From: CAIKOD01 sp035505975
GTDB taxonomy: Archaea > Halobacteriota > Methanomicrobia > Methanomicrobiales > Methanospirillaceae
NCBI GenBank assembly: GCA_035505975.1
Contig: DATJQJ010000024.1
Location: forward strand, 1 to 44,421
Direction: 5' to 3'
Length of the DNA stretch: 44,421 nucleotides
Each line of letters starts with the position of its first letter. Within the stretch, counting starts at the first letter, position 1. The notes beneath the pieces are model-generated. The model did not search any database. It was given only the letters and a program-made list of their open reading frames with translations, and was not told the origin of the DNA. Of the stretch, positions 25,262 through 33,031 are shown piece by piece. The position numbers and the translations under genes are program-made.

Positions 25262-25299
25262 TTCCAAGGGAGTAATTCCTTTATTCTGGTGTGTCGAAG

Positions 25300-25872
25300 A
25301 TGGCTGGAAAAAAAGTAATTATTACCGGAGTACCCGGTGTTGGCAAGACCACGGTCGTAAATGAAGCCCTCGCAAAACTGAAAGAGGAAGACATCATCTA
25401 CCAGTCCCTGAATTTCGGGACGTTTATGTTTGAAATTGCGCAGAAGGAAGGGTATGCAAAAGACCGGGACGAGATGCGCAGGCTTGAGAAAGATGTGCAG
25501 AAACGGCTCCAGCAATTTGCGGCCAAGGCAATTGCACAAATCCAGGGAAATGTGATTATCGATACCCATGCCTCAGTCAAGACCCCGAAAGGGTATCTCC
25601 CCGGTCTTCCCGAATGGGTGCTGCGCGAGATCATGCCCGATATCATTATCCTTGTCGAGACCGATGAGGACCAGATCCTGCTCCGGCGCCTTAGCGACGA
25701 GACCCGTGTGCGGGACATGGAGGGGTCCGGCGGTATCGCCGAGCATCAGCAGTTCAACCGCTCTTTTGGTGCTGCCTATGCAATGCTGACTGGGTGCACG
25801 GTAAAAATCGTTCATAACCCTGATTTCCTGCTCGAAAGAGCAGTAACCGATATGGCCGCAGTTCTCAGGTGA
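25300..25872 (+). CDS. adkA: archaeal adenylate kinase (AdkA type)
   Basis: Interconverts ATP, AMP and 2 ADP. The P-loop is GVPGVGKTT near the N-terminus. The rest follows the archaeal AdkA family rather than bacterial Adk: VIIDTHASVKTPKGYLPGLP and PDIIILVETDEDQILLRRL, with no zinc LID domain. ATG 25300 (MAGKKVIITG) fits other AdkA N-termini and has GGTGTG six bases upstream; a GTG at 25291 would add three residues. It overlaps the region of the next start by GTGA. Confidence 0.93.
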   Translation: MAGKKVIITGVPGVGKTTVVNEALAKLKEEDIIYQSLNFGTFMFEIAQKEGYAKDRDEMRRLEKDVQKRLQQFAAKAIAQIQGNVIIDTHASVKTPKGYLPGLPEWVLREIMPDIIILVETDEDQILLRRLSDETRVRDMEGSGGIAEHQQFNRSFGAAYAMLTGCTVKIVHNPDFLLERAVTDMAAVLR

Positions 25873-25877
25873 CATTA

Positions 25878-26486
25878 ATGGTGGATGCAAAAAAATACGG
25901 GGGTTACATCGCACTCGTGCTCGCGATGCTCCTGATCCTTTCGTACAGTATACCCTCCATCCGCGGAGGTGTCGGCAATATTATTAACGGAATGCTGGGC
26001 CCGTTTGTCGACGAGCTGAAAATCCCGTTCTTTATCCTGATCATCATATTATCGACCCTGACTGCGCTTTATTCATCCCTTATCCAGAAATATACGATCG
26101 ACTACGAGAAGATGCAGGACTCGCAGGAACGAATGAAAGAATTCCAGAAGGAATATCGCGAAGCCCAGCTCTCCCAGGACGAGAAACGGATTAAGAAACT
26201 GGAAGGGAAGCGGGATAAGATGATGAAAGAGCAGCTGGAACTTTCCCAGGCGCAGTTTAAACCGATGGCCTATATTCTCCTGTTAACGGTGCCGATCTTT
26301 TTCTGGCTCCTGTTCAGGCTTTCGACCGACCATACGACATATATCGCGATGCCCTTTTTCGGGGCCAATCCACTCGCCGCAGCTATTATTCTAGGGATTA
26401 TCCCTGCATGGATGTTCTGGTACCTGATGTGTTCTCTGGCAATCAGCCAGGTGATAAGGAAGACCCTGAATATCGGTGGTATCTGA
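25878..26486 (+). CDS. DUF106 membrane protein (archaeal YidC/Oxa1/EMC3-like insertase)
   Basis: A 202-residue membrane protein with an N-terminal helix (IALVLAMLLILSYSIP), a helix before a charged cytosolic coiled coil (DYEKMQDSQERMKEFQKEYR to KMMKEQLELSQ, about 75-125), then two hydrophobic segments near the C-terminus. This TM plus coiled-coil plus TM layout is that of DUF106, shown to belong with YidC/Oxa1 and EMC3. Such proteins insert membrane proteins, in keeping with its place just after secY. ATG 25878 has AGGTGA 5 bases upstream. It overlaps cmk by TGATG. Confidence 0.9.
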   Translation: MVDAKKYGGYIALVLAMLLILSYSIPSIRGGVGNIINGMLGPFVDELKIPFFILIIILSTLTALYSSLIQKYTIDYEKMQDSQERMKEFQKEYREAQLSQDEKRIKKLEGKRDKMMKEQLELSQAQFKPMAYILLLTVPIFFWLLFRLSTDHTTYIAMPFFGANPLAAAIILGIIPAWMFWYLMCSLAISQVIRKTLNIGGI

Positions 26487-27016
26487 TGCGCATCACGGTC
26501 AGCGGACTTCCCGGGAGCGGGACTACATCCCTGGCCAGGTACCTTTCAGAGAAACATTCTATTGAGTTGATCTCTGCCGGTGAGGTATTCCGCCAGATGG
26601 CAAAAGAACACTCCATGACCCTGGCTGAATTCGGCGAGCTTGCTGAAAGAGAACCCTCGATCGACAAACAGATCGACCTCCGCCAGAAGGAGATAGCAGA
26701 ATCGCGGGAGACCATCATCGTCGAAGGAAGGTTGTCCGGATGGATGGTCCCCGGGGCCGATTTGAAAATATGGCTTACTGCGCCGATTTCATGCCGGATA
26801 AAGAGAATTCAGTTCCGTGATGTGGTGGAGGACGAAGATACCGCTCTTCGCACGACATTGGAACGGGAAGAGAGCGAGGCAACGAGGTACCGGATGTACT
26901 ACGATATCGATATTTCGGCAATAGACCCGTACCATATCGTACTGAACTCGGAACGGTTCGGCATCGAGGAACTCGGTGCGATTGTCGATACCGCGATTTC
27001 ATTGGTGAAGTCGTAA
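26486..27016 (+). CDS. cmk: cytidylate kinase
   Basis: Phosphorylates CMP/dCMP to the diphosphate. The 176-residue archaeal form starts MRITVSGLPGSGTTSLARYL; the P-loop is GLPGSGTTS. It has the family's ISAGEVFRQMAKEH and IVEGRLSGWM blocks, and the REESEATRYRMYYDID segment near the end. ATG 26486 overlaps the DUF106 stop as TGATG. It ends the operon; in many archaea a pseudouridine synthase or L34e follows, but not here. Confidence 0.93.
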   Translation: MRITVSGLPGSGTTSLARYLSEKHSIELISAGEVFRQMAKEHSMTLAEFGELAEREPSIDKQIDLRQKEIAESRETIIVEGRLSGWMVPGADLKIWLTAPISCRIKRIQFRDVVEDEDTALRTTLEREESEATRYRMYYDIDISAIDPYHIVLNSERFGIEELGAIVDTAISLVKS

Positions 27017-27405
27017 ATGACTGTTTTTGGCATTTGCTGATACTCTTCATTTTTTATGACTTCTGATGAAATTGAGATAATCTGACGCTGCCGGGGATCC
27101 GCCCCGCCGCTTTGGAGCCCCAGTTGGGATAGGGACTGTATCGGAACAGACTAATCCAAATCCCTGATTGATTCTGTCCTCTTGCTATCCTGCACGGGGA
27201 AACAAAAAGGTGAACCCCCTCCGTGAAATATATTTATGGCAGGGCGAATCGCCGCCGGGGCGCCCTTCGGGGGCGGCGGGCTATCTTTCCGGGCTGGGAG
27301 CAATAGTCCCCACATTCAGTATCTAATAGCCCCGGTCATTGTATCATTTATAAAAAAGTCAGGAATCTACCAGAACGAAAAAAATTAATCCCTCTAATTT
27401 CAGGT
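27017..27405. other. convergent intergenic gap after the ribosomal operon
   Basis: 389 bases without a credible gene. It contains a repeat copy (27078-27108), a strong GC hairpin near 27249-27279 (CGCCGCC paired with GGCGGCG), a TATA-like AATATATTTA (27227-27236) and T-rich stretches. The hairpin could end operon transcripts; a small RNA starting after the TATA-like box is possible but unsupported. Confidence 0.45.
27078..27108 (-). repeat. dispersed GC-hairpin repeat, copy 4
   Basis: On the minus strand it reads GGCGGGG, CGGAT, CCCCGGCAGCG, TCAGATTAT, closely matching the 10337-10376 copy. GGGG/CCCC forms the hairpin. It lies between convergent cmk and the dockerin-like gene. Confidence 0.55.
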
Positions 27406-28383
27406 CTATTGATCGGGCAGGTTTTTAAAGAGGGTGATTACGTCTTTAAAGGTGACTACATGGTCTCCATCGAAATCGAAGTACTGGATCGGTTCATTGG
27501 ACTGAATCCATTCCTGGTCCTTAAACAGGAGTATTACGTCCATGAAATCGATGCGGCCGTCGCCGTTCAGGTCTTCGTAAAGGCCGTCCTTGTTGGGATC
27601 GGTCGGCATTTTGTAGGTGATATCCGACCACCCGGTGGCACTGTACTTGACAGGGCCGGGTTCCTGCGGAACGGGCTTGATGACCGGTTGCGGGACGATT
27701 GTCGGCGCCGGGGTAGGACTTGCCGTCGGATTGGTATTCAGTCCCGGGTACAGCGGGCAGCCGACAACGGTCGAGTTGCCCTGGCTAACACCGGAGATGT
27801 TCCCGGAACCTGTTCCCTGCGCGCTTCCCGAGCCACTTGTCGATCCGGAACCAGAGGTAGTGCCGGAACCGTTTGCCGTACAGGGCAGGCTGTTTGCCAA
27901 TGCCTGAATTGCCGACGATGGACCGCTGGTACTCTGGGAACTGAAAGGACAGGGTGTCGTTCCCTGTGCAGGGTCTACCTGCGGGAAGGGGCAGGGTCCC
28001 CCGATGAACCCACCTGGTGCGAAGGGGTCGGTAGTCCCGGTTCCACTATCCTGCGCGAAAGGACAGGGTGTCGTTCCCTGTGCAGGGTCTACCTGGGGAA
28101 AGGGGCAGGGTCCCCCGATGAACCCGCCTGGTGCGAAGGGGTCGGTAGCCCCGGTTCCACTATCCTGCGCGAAGGGACAGGGGGTTCCAAGGTTTGGGTC
28201 GACCTGTGCGAAAGGAGACACATCCCCAATAAATCCACCGGGCGGGAATGGTTCAACACTTGGTACGAAGTCGTTGCATGCCCCCTGGACCAGGGTACAT
28301 GACAACAGTATCAGTACCAGTACGACCACGAGAACGATAAGCCCGGGCCTGTGATACCGTTCAGTCTTAAAAGCGTCCATCAT
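27406..28383 (-). CDS. secreted dockerin-like protein with CPF repeats
   Basis: 325 residues. An N-terminal signal/anchor (LIVLVVVLVLILLSCTLVQG) is followed by about 2.5 tandem repeats of 38 residues (DPFAPGGFIGGPCPFPQVDP, then AQGTTPCPFAQDSGTGTT). A Gly/Ser-rich stretch and a Pro/Thr linker come next. The last 64 residues contain two EF-hand-like calcium loops (DPNKDGLYEDLNGDGRIDF and FDFDGDHVVTF), each followed by a DVI.LF helix. That is the layout of a type I dockerin. Each repeat has two Cys in CPF contexts. GAGGAG precedes ATGATG. Dockerins bind cohesins, but no cohesin gene is in the window. Extracellular role likely, function unknown. Confidence 0.75.
   Translation of the reverse strand: MMDAFKTERYHRPGLIVLVVVLVLILLSCTLVQGACNDFVPSVEPFPPGGFIGDVSPFAQVDPNLGTPCPFAQDSGTGATDPFAPGGFIGGPCPFPQVDPAQGTTPCPFAQDSGTGTTDPFAPGGFIGGPCPFPQVDPAQGTTPCPFSSQSTSGPSSAIQALANSLPCTANGSGTTSGSGSTSGSGSAQGTGSGNISGVSQGNSTVVGCPLYPGLNTNPTASPTPAPTIVPQPVIKPVPQEPGPVKYSATGWSDITYKMPTDPNKDGLYEDLNGDGRIDFMDVILLFKDQEWIQSNEPIQYFDFDGDHVVTFKDVITLFKNLPDQ
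27947..28188. repeat. 114-bp tandem repeat inside the dockerin-like gene
   Basis: The unit beginning GGACAGGGTGTCG at 27947 recurs at 28061 and, in weaker form, at 28175, a constant 114-bp spacing that keeps the reading frame (38 codons). The first two units are nearly identical at DNA level, which suggests recent expansion. Confidence 0.85.
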
Positions 28384-28807
28384 TATTCTCCTCGGGCCGG
28401 TGCTCGGACACCGGCAGGTATTCTTTTGTGGTTGATTGATCGTAGATCGGTAAGCAGATACTTAGGGCAAATGAGGGAGCTGATGCCTTCTCCCTGATGC
28501 CATATCCGCGATTTGATATAATGTTTCTTTGTATAAAAATCAATATGATGAGCCATCAAATGGCCCCGTGAGACGGGTATCGCCCGGGTGCCCTCCTGCG
28601 ATCGAATAAATGAAACCCTCGGCTCCCCACAGATAAGGATTATGCATTCCCGCATCCGATAGTACTCCCATATTTCAGGAAGATCTGATGGCCTGGATCT
28701 GATCCAGTACGAGGGAGTCCTTCTATCGACCTGGATTGCCATGCGCTTCGGTCTGGTTCATAACCATGGCGCGGGGCGAACGCGGGTATCACGAAGATGT
28801 TTCAGCT
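28384..28807. other. intergenic region between the dockerin-like and GNAT genes
   Basis: 424 bases between divergent genes. A 119-codon open frame exists on the minus strand but has no recognisable domain and no ribosome-binding site, and it covers the promoter of the dockerin-like gene. I treat the region as promoter DNA for both sides. Confidence 0.4.
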
Positions 28808-29257
28808 ATGAAGAGAATCGAAGTCCGTATTGTGAAAGAATGGGATATCGAAGCTATACGGCAATTGTTCCGGGTGGGGGGCTGGTGGAAGGACGAGTGG
28901 GATCCGGAAGGAATCAGGCCCATGATCGCCGGATCCCTTGCATTTGCCGTTGGAATCGATAATGATTGCGGGAAAACTGTTGCGATGGGACGGGTTATCT
29001 CGGACGGCGTATCTGATGCATATATCCAGGACGTGATCGTTCTTCCGGAATACCGATCGCTTGGAACCGGCCGTCGCCTGATTGACGTCCTTATCGGTGT
29101 TTGCGAAAGCCGTGGAATTGCATGGATCGGACTGATCGCAGAACCCGGGACAGAAAATTTTTATATTCCGGCGGGATTTACCCGGATGGAGGGATACGTA
29201 CCGATGATCTATTCGGGAACCAGGAAGAGGGGTGGAGGACATGCTTTCGAAAAGTGA
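28808..29257 (+). CDS. GNAT-family N-acetyltransferase
   Basis: 149 residues forming a GNAT acetyl-CoA fold. The acetyl-CoA loop is seen as VLPEYRSLGTGRRLIDVLI (about 77-95), preceded by the DAYIQDVIV strand. The substrate is unknown. The start is taken as ATG 28808 (MKRIEVRIVKEWDIEAIRQL); upstream codons in frame lack similarity to the family. It overlaps the next gene, so both are probably co-translated. Confidence 0.82.
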   Translation: MKRIEVRIVKEWDIEAIRQLFRVGGWWKDEWDPEGIRPMIAGSLAFAVGIDNDCGKTVAMGRVISDGVSDAYIQDVIVLPEYRSLGTGRRLIDVLIGVCESRGIAWIGLIAEPGTENFYIPAGFTRMEGYVPMIYSGTRKRGGGHAFEK

Positions 29258-30152
29258 TTTCCGACCGGTTACTATCGGAGACCGGGACCTGTTTGCGCGC
29301 CACTACGCGAAATATCCTCAGGTCCATAGCGACAATACCTTCACCAATATGGTGTGCTGGAACCATTATGCCCATTATGAATTTGCTTACGTGAGGGGCA
29401 ATATCATCATCTCAAGCACGATCAATGAAAAAACCTCATTCCGCCCGCCAATCGGACCCCGCGATCCCGTTCTCCTCGAGCAGGTACTAAGACTTGCCGT
29501 CAAGGAAGGAGACGATAGGCCGCTCGTCCTTGTCGATGAGAAGGCGTTGTCCTGGATTACCAGCCAGTATCCGGCTTTGACACTCTACCCTGACAGGAGT
29601 TATTTCGAATACCTGTACCTCACGAAAAACCTGGCCGAACTACCGGGAAAACCCTTTATCAAGATCCGTAATCACCTCAAAAAATTTAACAGGAATTGCC
29701 AGCCTTCTATTGAACAGGTATCGGGTGATAACCTCACTGATGTCAGGGATTTCCTCGTGAAGTGGTGCGAATGGAAGAATTGCGAGAGAGAGCCCATCCT
29801 TGAAAATGAGAAGGACGCCGTTTTTTATGCAGTGGAACATTTCACCGAGCTTGGGTTATCCGGACTTGCGATACGTGTTCATGGATCAATCGGAGCAATG
29901 GCATTCTTCGAGCCATTGAACGAGACAACCGCGCTCGTTCATTTCGAGAAAGGACTGCCAGATTGTGAAGGGATCTACAAGGCAATCAATGCAGAAACGG
30001 CCCGGTTCCTGACAGGACGGTTCACCTATATCAACAGGGAGAGCGATATGGGCGTTCCCGGACTCCGTGAGGCAAAAATGAGATATCATCCTGACCTGAT
30101 GACCGAGGTCTACTACGCAAAATCGGAAGATCTGATCGGTGTGCTGGCATAA
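29241..30152 (+). CDS. DUF2156 protein (aminoacyl-lipid transferase-like, GNAT fold)
   Basis: 303 residues matching DUF2156, the domain of bacterial phosphatidylglycerol lysyltransferase C-termini, a double GNAT fold. Typical blocks are SDNTFTNMVCWNHY (about 30-43), a central KIRNHLKKFNR, and GIYKAINAETARFL near the C-terminus. NRESDMGVPGLREAKMRYHP closes the domain. The bacterial relatives attach amino acids from tRNA to lipids; soluble members have unproven roles. ATG 29241 has GGTGGAGG just upstream and lies 17 bases inside the GNAT gene. No flippase domain is present. Confidence 0.78.
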   Translation: MLSKSDFRPVTIGDRDLFARHYAKYPQVHSDNTFTNMVCWNHYAHYEFAYVRGNIIISSTINEKTSFRPPIGPRDPVLLEQVLRLAVKEGDDRPLVLVDEKALSWITSQYPALTLYPDRSYFEYLYLTKNLAELPGKPFIKIRNHLKKFNRNCQPSIEQVSGDNLTDVRDFLVKWCEWKNCEREPILENEKDAVFYAVEHFTELGLSGLAIRVHGSIGAMAFFEPLNETTALVHFEKGLPDCEGIYKAINAETARFLTGRFTYINRESDMGVPGLREAKMRYHPDLMTEVYYAKSEDLIGVLA

Positions 30153-30542
30153 GCAATTCTTCGCCTGCTATGGCAAGAGAATAATATGATACGGTTGAAA
30201 AAATCCTGCTACCGTGCCCGGATAAGTATGCGGGGGTCCGATCTTCGGCATACCTGTTAATTTGTCAAACAGGACAGAACTTTCCAGGCTTTAATCATGG
30301 GAGCATCGAATCAATCTCTCTAAAAATGTTTAATAATTAGCCATGATGTATTGATGTATACATTCATTTTTTTCCAATCAGTCTGTTGGTGCGATCTTGT
30401 TGTAAACCCCGGGGTTCTAAAAGAATCGCGATAAGAATTGCCGGATAATTTAGTTGCCGAACAAATAACTTTAAGTCAGGTATTGAAAAATAAAAATTAA
30501 TGGATTTTGCGATGAAGCATTGCGAAATCAGGAGAGAAGCAC
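30153..30542 (+). other. intergenic region before the AdoMetDC-like gene
   Basis: 390 AT-rich bases with no gene I can support. A T-run (30368-30374) follows a direct-repeat-like GATGTATTGATGTATAC stretch. TATA-like sequence AAAAATAAAAATTAA (30485-30499) and GGAGAG (30530-30535) serve the next gene. Confidence 0.4.
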
Positions 30543-30968
30543 ATGATTGACATGAAAAACGAAGTACTGGTACAGAAAATTAAGGACGAAGACATCATCA
30601 AGAAGTTTAAGAAGGAGAAAGCCTGGGGACTGGCAATCAGCGTTGACCTTAGGAATTGCAACCCGGAAACCATCAGAGACCCGGGAAAAATCAGGGAATT
30701 TATAATCAGACTGTGCGATTTCATCGACATGAAACGGTTCGGGGAACCGACAATCGTTCATTTTGGCCAGGACGAGCGTGTCGCAGGCTATTCGATGACT
30801 CAGATGATAGAGACCTCTCTTATCTCCGGACATTTCGCAAACGATACCAATACGGCGTACCTCGATATTTTCAGTTGCAAGGAATATCCCCCTGAAAAGA
30901 CCGCTGAATTCTGCAGGAAATTCTTCGGTGCAACATCACTGACCTATAATATGGTGTTCAGGTACTAG
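30543..30968 (+). CDS. S-adenosylmethionine decarboxylase-like protein
   Basis: 141 residues resembling the short prokaryotic AdoMet decarboxylases of polyamine synthesis, which self-cleave to form a pyruvoyl group. The catalytic set can be aligned: Ser92 (pyruvoyl donor in bacterial ESHISIH), His97 and Cys112 (in YLDIFSCKE). Here the cleavage region reads ETSLISGHF, so the Glu-Ser-His core is changed to Thr-Ser-Leu. The N-terminal 25 residues (charged) are an extension. GGAGAG lies 7 bases before the ATG. Full enzyme activity is plausible but unproven; an AdoMetDC-related paralogue is the alternative. No spermidine synthase is adjacent. Confidence 0.68.
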   Translation: MIDMKNEVLVQKIKDEDIIKKFKKEKAWGLAISVDLRNCNPETIRDPGKIREFIIRLCDFIDMKRFGEPTIVHFGQDERVAGYSMTQMIETSLISGHFANDTNTAYLDIFSCKEYPPEKTAEFCRKFFGATSLTYNMVFRY

Positions 30969-31126
30969 AACAACCCCTTCACATTTTTTTGGTATGGATG
31001 CCGCTATCTCCCTGATAGGGGATTATTATACTGTATAACCTACAATTCACGTTTCTTCATGATGGAAAGGCAGGGCAAGACGTTGGACATTCCACATGTT
31101 TCTCTGTGTAAGGGCAGTCAGATCCG

Positions 31127-31576
31127 TTACCTGGGTATCAGGGTGCCAAACCATTCCCGGACACGGTTTTCAGCGCAACAATAACCGCCATCAAGAAAAA
31201 TTGCCCCGATGATTGCTTCCATGGTCTCCGCGAGAACATATGGCTGCTCCCCGGCATTCTGGCGGACTTCTCCCTTTCCGAGCCTGATCGAGGCCCCGAT
31301 ACCGATAAATTTCCCAAGTGACGCAAGGTTCTCTTCTCTTTCGAGTTCTTTTTTTCTCTGGGTAACGAGATCGGGGGTGCAGGCGCCCGATTTTATCAAA
31401 AGATCGATTAAAACAGTTTTCAGCACGGCATCGCCGAGCGTGCAAAAGACTTCCTGGTCTTCACAGGGTGCGTTTCGCTGGCGCTGTTCATTGGCATATG
31501 CCTTTCTCGTAAGGGCCCTGGCAAGGAGCGAGTTATCTGAAAACCGGTATCCAATTTTTTCTTCCAGTTGATTCAT
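31127..31576 (-). CDS. RNase III catalytic-domain protein (no dsRBD)
   Basis: 149 residues. EEKIGYRFSDNSLLARALTR matches the first RNase III helices. QEVFCTLGDAVLKTVL (41-56) matches the NERLEFLGDAVL signature with Glu42 and Asp49 in place. The second acidic pair lies in LAETMEAIIGAIFLDGG, where the usual Asp is Glu117 and Glu120 is kept. There is no double-stranded-RNA-binding domain, as in Mini-III. RNase III is uncommon in archaea. The frame extends to 31657 but would overlap marC; ATG 31576 fits the fold start. It follows marC on the same strand. Confidence 0.78.
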   Translation of the reverse strand: MNQLEEKIGYRFSDNSLLARALTRKAYANEQRQRNAPCEDQEVFCTLGDAVLKTVLIDLLIKSGACTPDLVTQRKKELEREENLASLGKFIGIGASIRLGKGEVRQNAGEQPYVLAETMEAIIGAIFLDGGYCCAENRVREWFGTLIPR

Positions 31577-31610
31577 GATATCCTGTACACAATCTCCGAT
31601 GTCCCGTGAA

Positions 31611-32219
31611 TTAATGGGTTCCAGGTAATAAAACCAACCCCATAATACCATCGACAATGATCTTTACCGCAATTGCAGCGACGAGCATGCCGAGAACTTT
31701 TGCCATAATATCGGTGACGCAGTCCCCGAGCAGTTTCTGGATGTAAGCCGAGTATTTGAGAATTATCCACGTCGCCAGCAGGGAAAGGGCAATCGCGACG
31801 GCAGGGACGACCATCCCGTAGTCTTTAGAGAGCAGGAGTACCGTCGTGATCGCCCCGGGGCCGCAGAGTAACGGGGTCCCGATGACCACCCCTGCAACTG
31901 TTCTCGAATGGTCCTTCGATGTCTTTCCGATTTCGATGCCAAGGGACATCTGCATACCAAGGATAAACAACAGGATGCCACCAGCCACCTGGAAACTAGC
32001 CAGGCTGATCCTGAGCACGTCGAAAATCAGGAAATTAAAGATCAGGAAGGTATACATTAAAAAACCGGCTACAGAAACGGCAATCAGGGCCTGTCGGTTG
32101 ATTTCTGCAGGGGTCATATCTTTTGTCAGCGATGTAAAAATCGGGACCGAAAGGAGAGGATCGAGGATGACAAAAAGCGCTCCAAAGGAATAAACGAGTG
32201 CGGAGATGAAATCGGTCAT
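31611..32219 (-). CDS. MarC-family integral membrane protein
   Basis: 202 residues with six hydrophobic segments. The N-terminal FGALFVILDPLLSVPIFTSL (about 12-31) and the middle VIGTPLLCGPGAITTVLLLS (about 111-130) are MarC (UPF0056) hallmarks. The name stems from the multiple-antibiotic-resistance locus, but no drug role is proven for the family and the transported substrate is unknown. GGGAGA lies 5 bases before the ATG. The stop codon lies 34 bases before the RNase III-like start, so the two are probably one transcript. Confidence 0.88.
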   Translation of the reverse strand: MTDFISALVYSFGALFVILDPLLSVPIFTSLTKDMTPAEINRQALIAVSVAGFLMYTFLIFNFLIFDVLRISLASFQVAGGILLFILGMQMSLGIEIGKTSKDHSRTVAGVVIGTPLLCGPGAITTVLLLSKDYGMVVPAVAIALSLLATWIILKYSAYIQKLLGDCVTDIMAKVLGMLVAAIAVKIIVDGIMGLVLLPGTH

Positions 32220-32724
32220 TAATCTCCCATATCTTTTGTAGTCTTGTATTAATAATCAATCGGGTAAGGATATTGATGTAACGACCGCCGCACGGTCGTT
32301 TCACGGTAAGAGCGATGCCGGGTCCTTTCCAAATGCAATCTTTGAACGGTAGCGGGAAAGAGAAACTCCGCGAATAATTATAAAGGTGCTCTTGAGTCTG
32401 GTATACCTGCTAGGGGGTTGATGCCAGTTTCTGGGGGGTCCGGCAAAACAATAAAGCCAGGTGCCATATCAAGAGCATTATCTTATTTGTAGTTTTGATT
32501 AAATAATTCGTCGGTTGTATCATACGAAACCTGTTTTCGATATCGGCGTCATTCAGACCGCTAACTCAAATCCCTACAAGATTTCGGCGCCTTTGATCAA
32601 CCTCCCGGGCGCCCTGTCACGCAGCCAGTCGCCCCTCCGCAAAACTGCGTCCCGCGCCGGAGGTCGATAGCACCGGACCTCTTTTTGGGAATGGTGATCG
32701 GGAAGGTCGGGATGGTAAAATTTC
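32220..32724. other. intergenic region with a foldback element
   Basis: 505 bases with no convincing gene. TATA-like boxes occur at 32375-32385 and, on the minus strand, near 32497-32511. A small foldback element spans 32388-32476. GC-rich inverted sequence follows at about 32620-32690. Confidence 0.45.
32388..32476. repeat. 89-bp foldback element with 8-bp perfect ends
   Basis: GCTCTTGA (32388-32395) and TCAAGAGC (32469-32476) are exact reverse complements. Inside, TGG/CCA and ACCT/AGGT pairs can extend the stem, and CCAG-TTT-CTGG forms an apical hairpin. No T-arm, so not a tRNA. It may be a small RNA (either strand) or a tiny inverted-repeat element. Confidence 0.45.
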
Positions 32725-32955
32725 CTATTTGCAAAGTCCTTTTCTCGTGTTCAGGTATATGTGGAGGAGGAACAGGACGATAAACGGACCCCACAGGTAC
32801 GTATGGATCAGGTATGAGAATGACTTGCCGAATACTCCAAGACTTACGGGGGTGACGATATCGGAGGATGTGATACCAAACCCTGACACCAGAAACAGGA
32901 TGGTGACAAGGGCGAGAGTCCACGCCACCATCCGCCTGGCGGCCCTGTCATCCAT
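32725..32955 (-). CDS. small membrane protein, likely partner of the molybdopterin oxidoreductase
   Basis: 76 residues with two transmembrane helices (VAWTLALVTILFLVSGFGI; WGPFIVLFLLHIYLNT). Two His in or near the second helix (LIHTYLW and LLHIYLN, 14 residues apart) could bind haem, as in b-type cytochromes of DUF4405 or YedZ type, but the protein is far shorter than those. GGAGGAG lies 6 bases before ATG 32955, which decides this start over an upstream GTG. It lies 76 bases after the molybdopterin gene on the same strand. Membrane anchor or electron acceptor: inferred from context. Confidence 0.65.
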   Translation of the reverse strand: MDDRAARRMVAWTLALVTILFLVSGFGITSSDIVTPVSLGVFGKSFSYLIHTYLWGPFIVLFLLHIYLNTRKGLCK

Positions 32956-33031
32956 GGGCTTCTCCTCCACAGGACTTCATGGGCCCGGGAAATACCTCCT
33001 CCCGCAATATGTTGCTGTTCACGGTACCCCT

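Noticed and set aside
28383..28742. 119-codon minus-strand frame upstream of the dockerin-like gene
   Set aside because: No domain and no ribosome-binding site; it would cover that gene's promoter and start at the edge of the GNAT gene. Treated as chance.
32388..32476. tRNA-like reading of the foldback element
   Set aside because: The 8-bp end stem looks like an acceptor stem, but there is no T arm with TTC and no anticodon arm.
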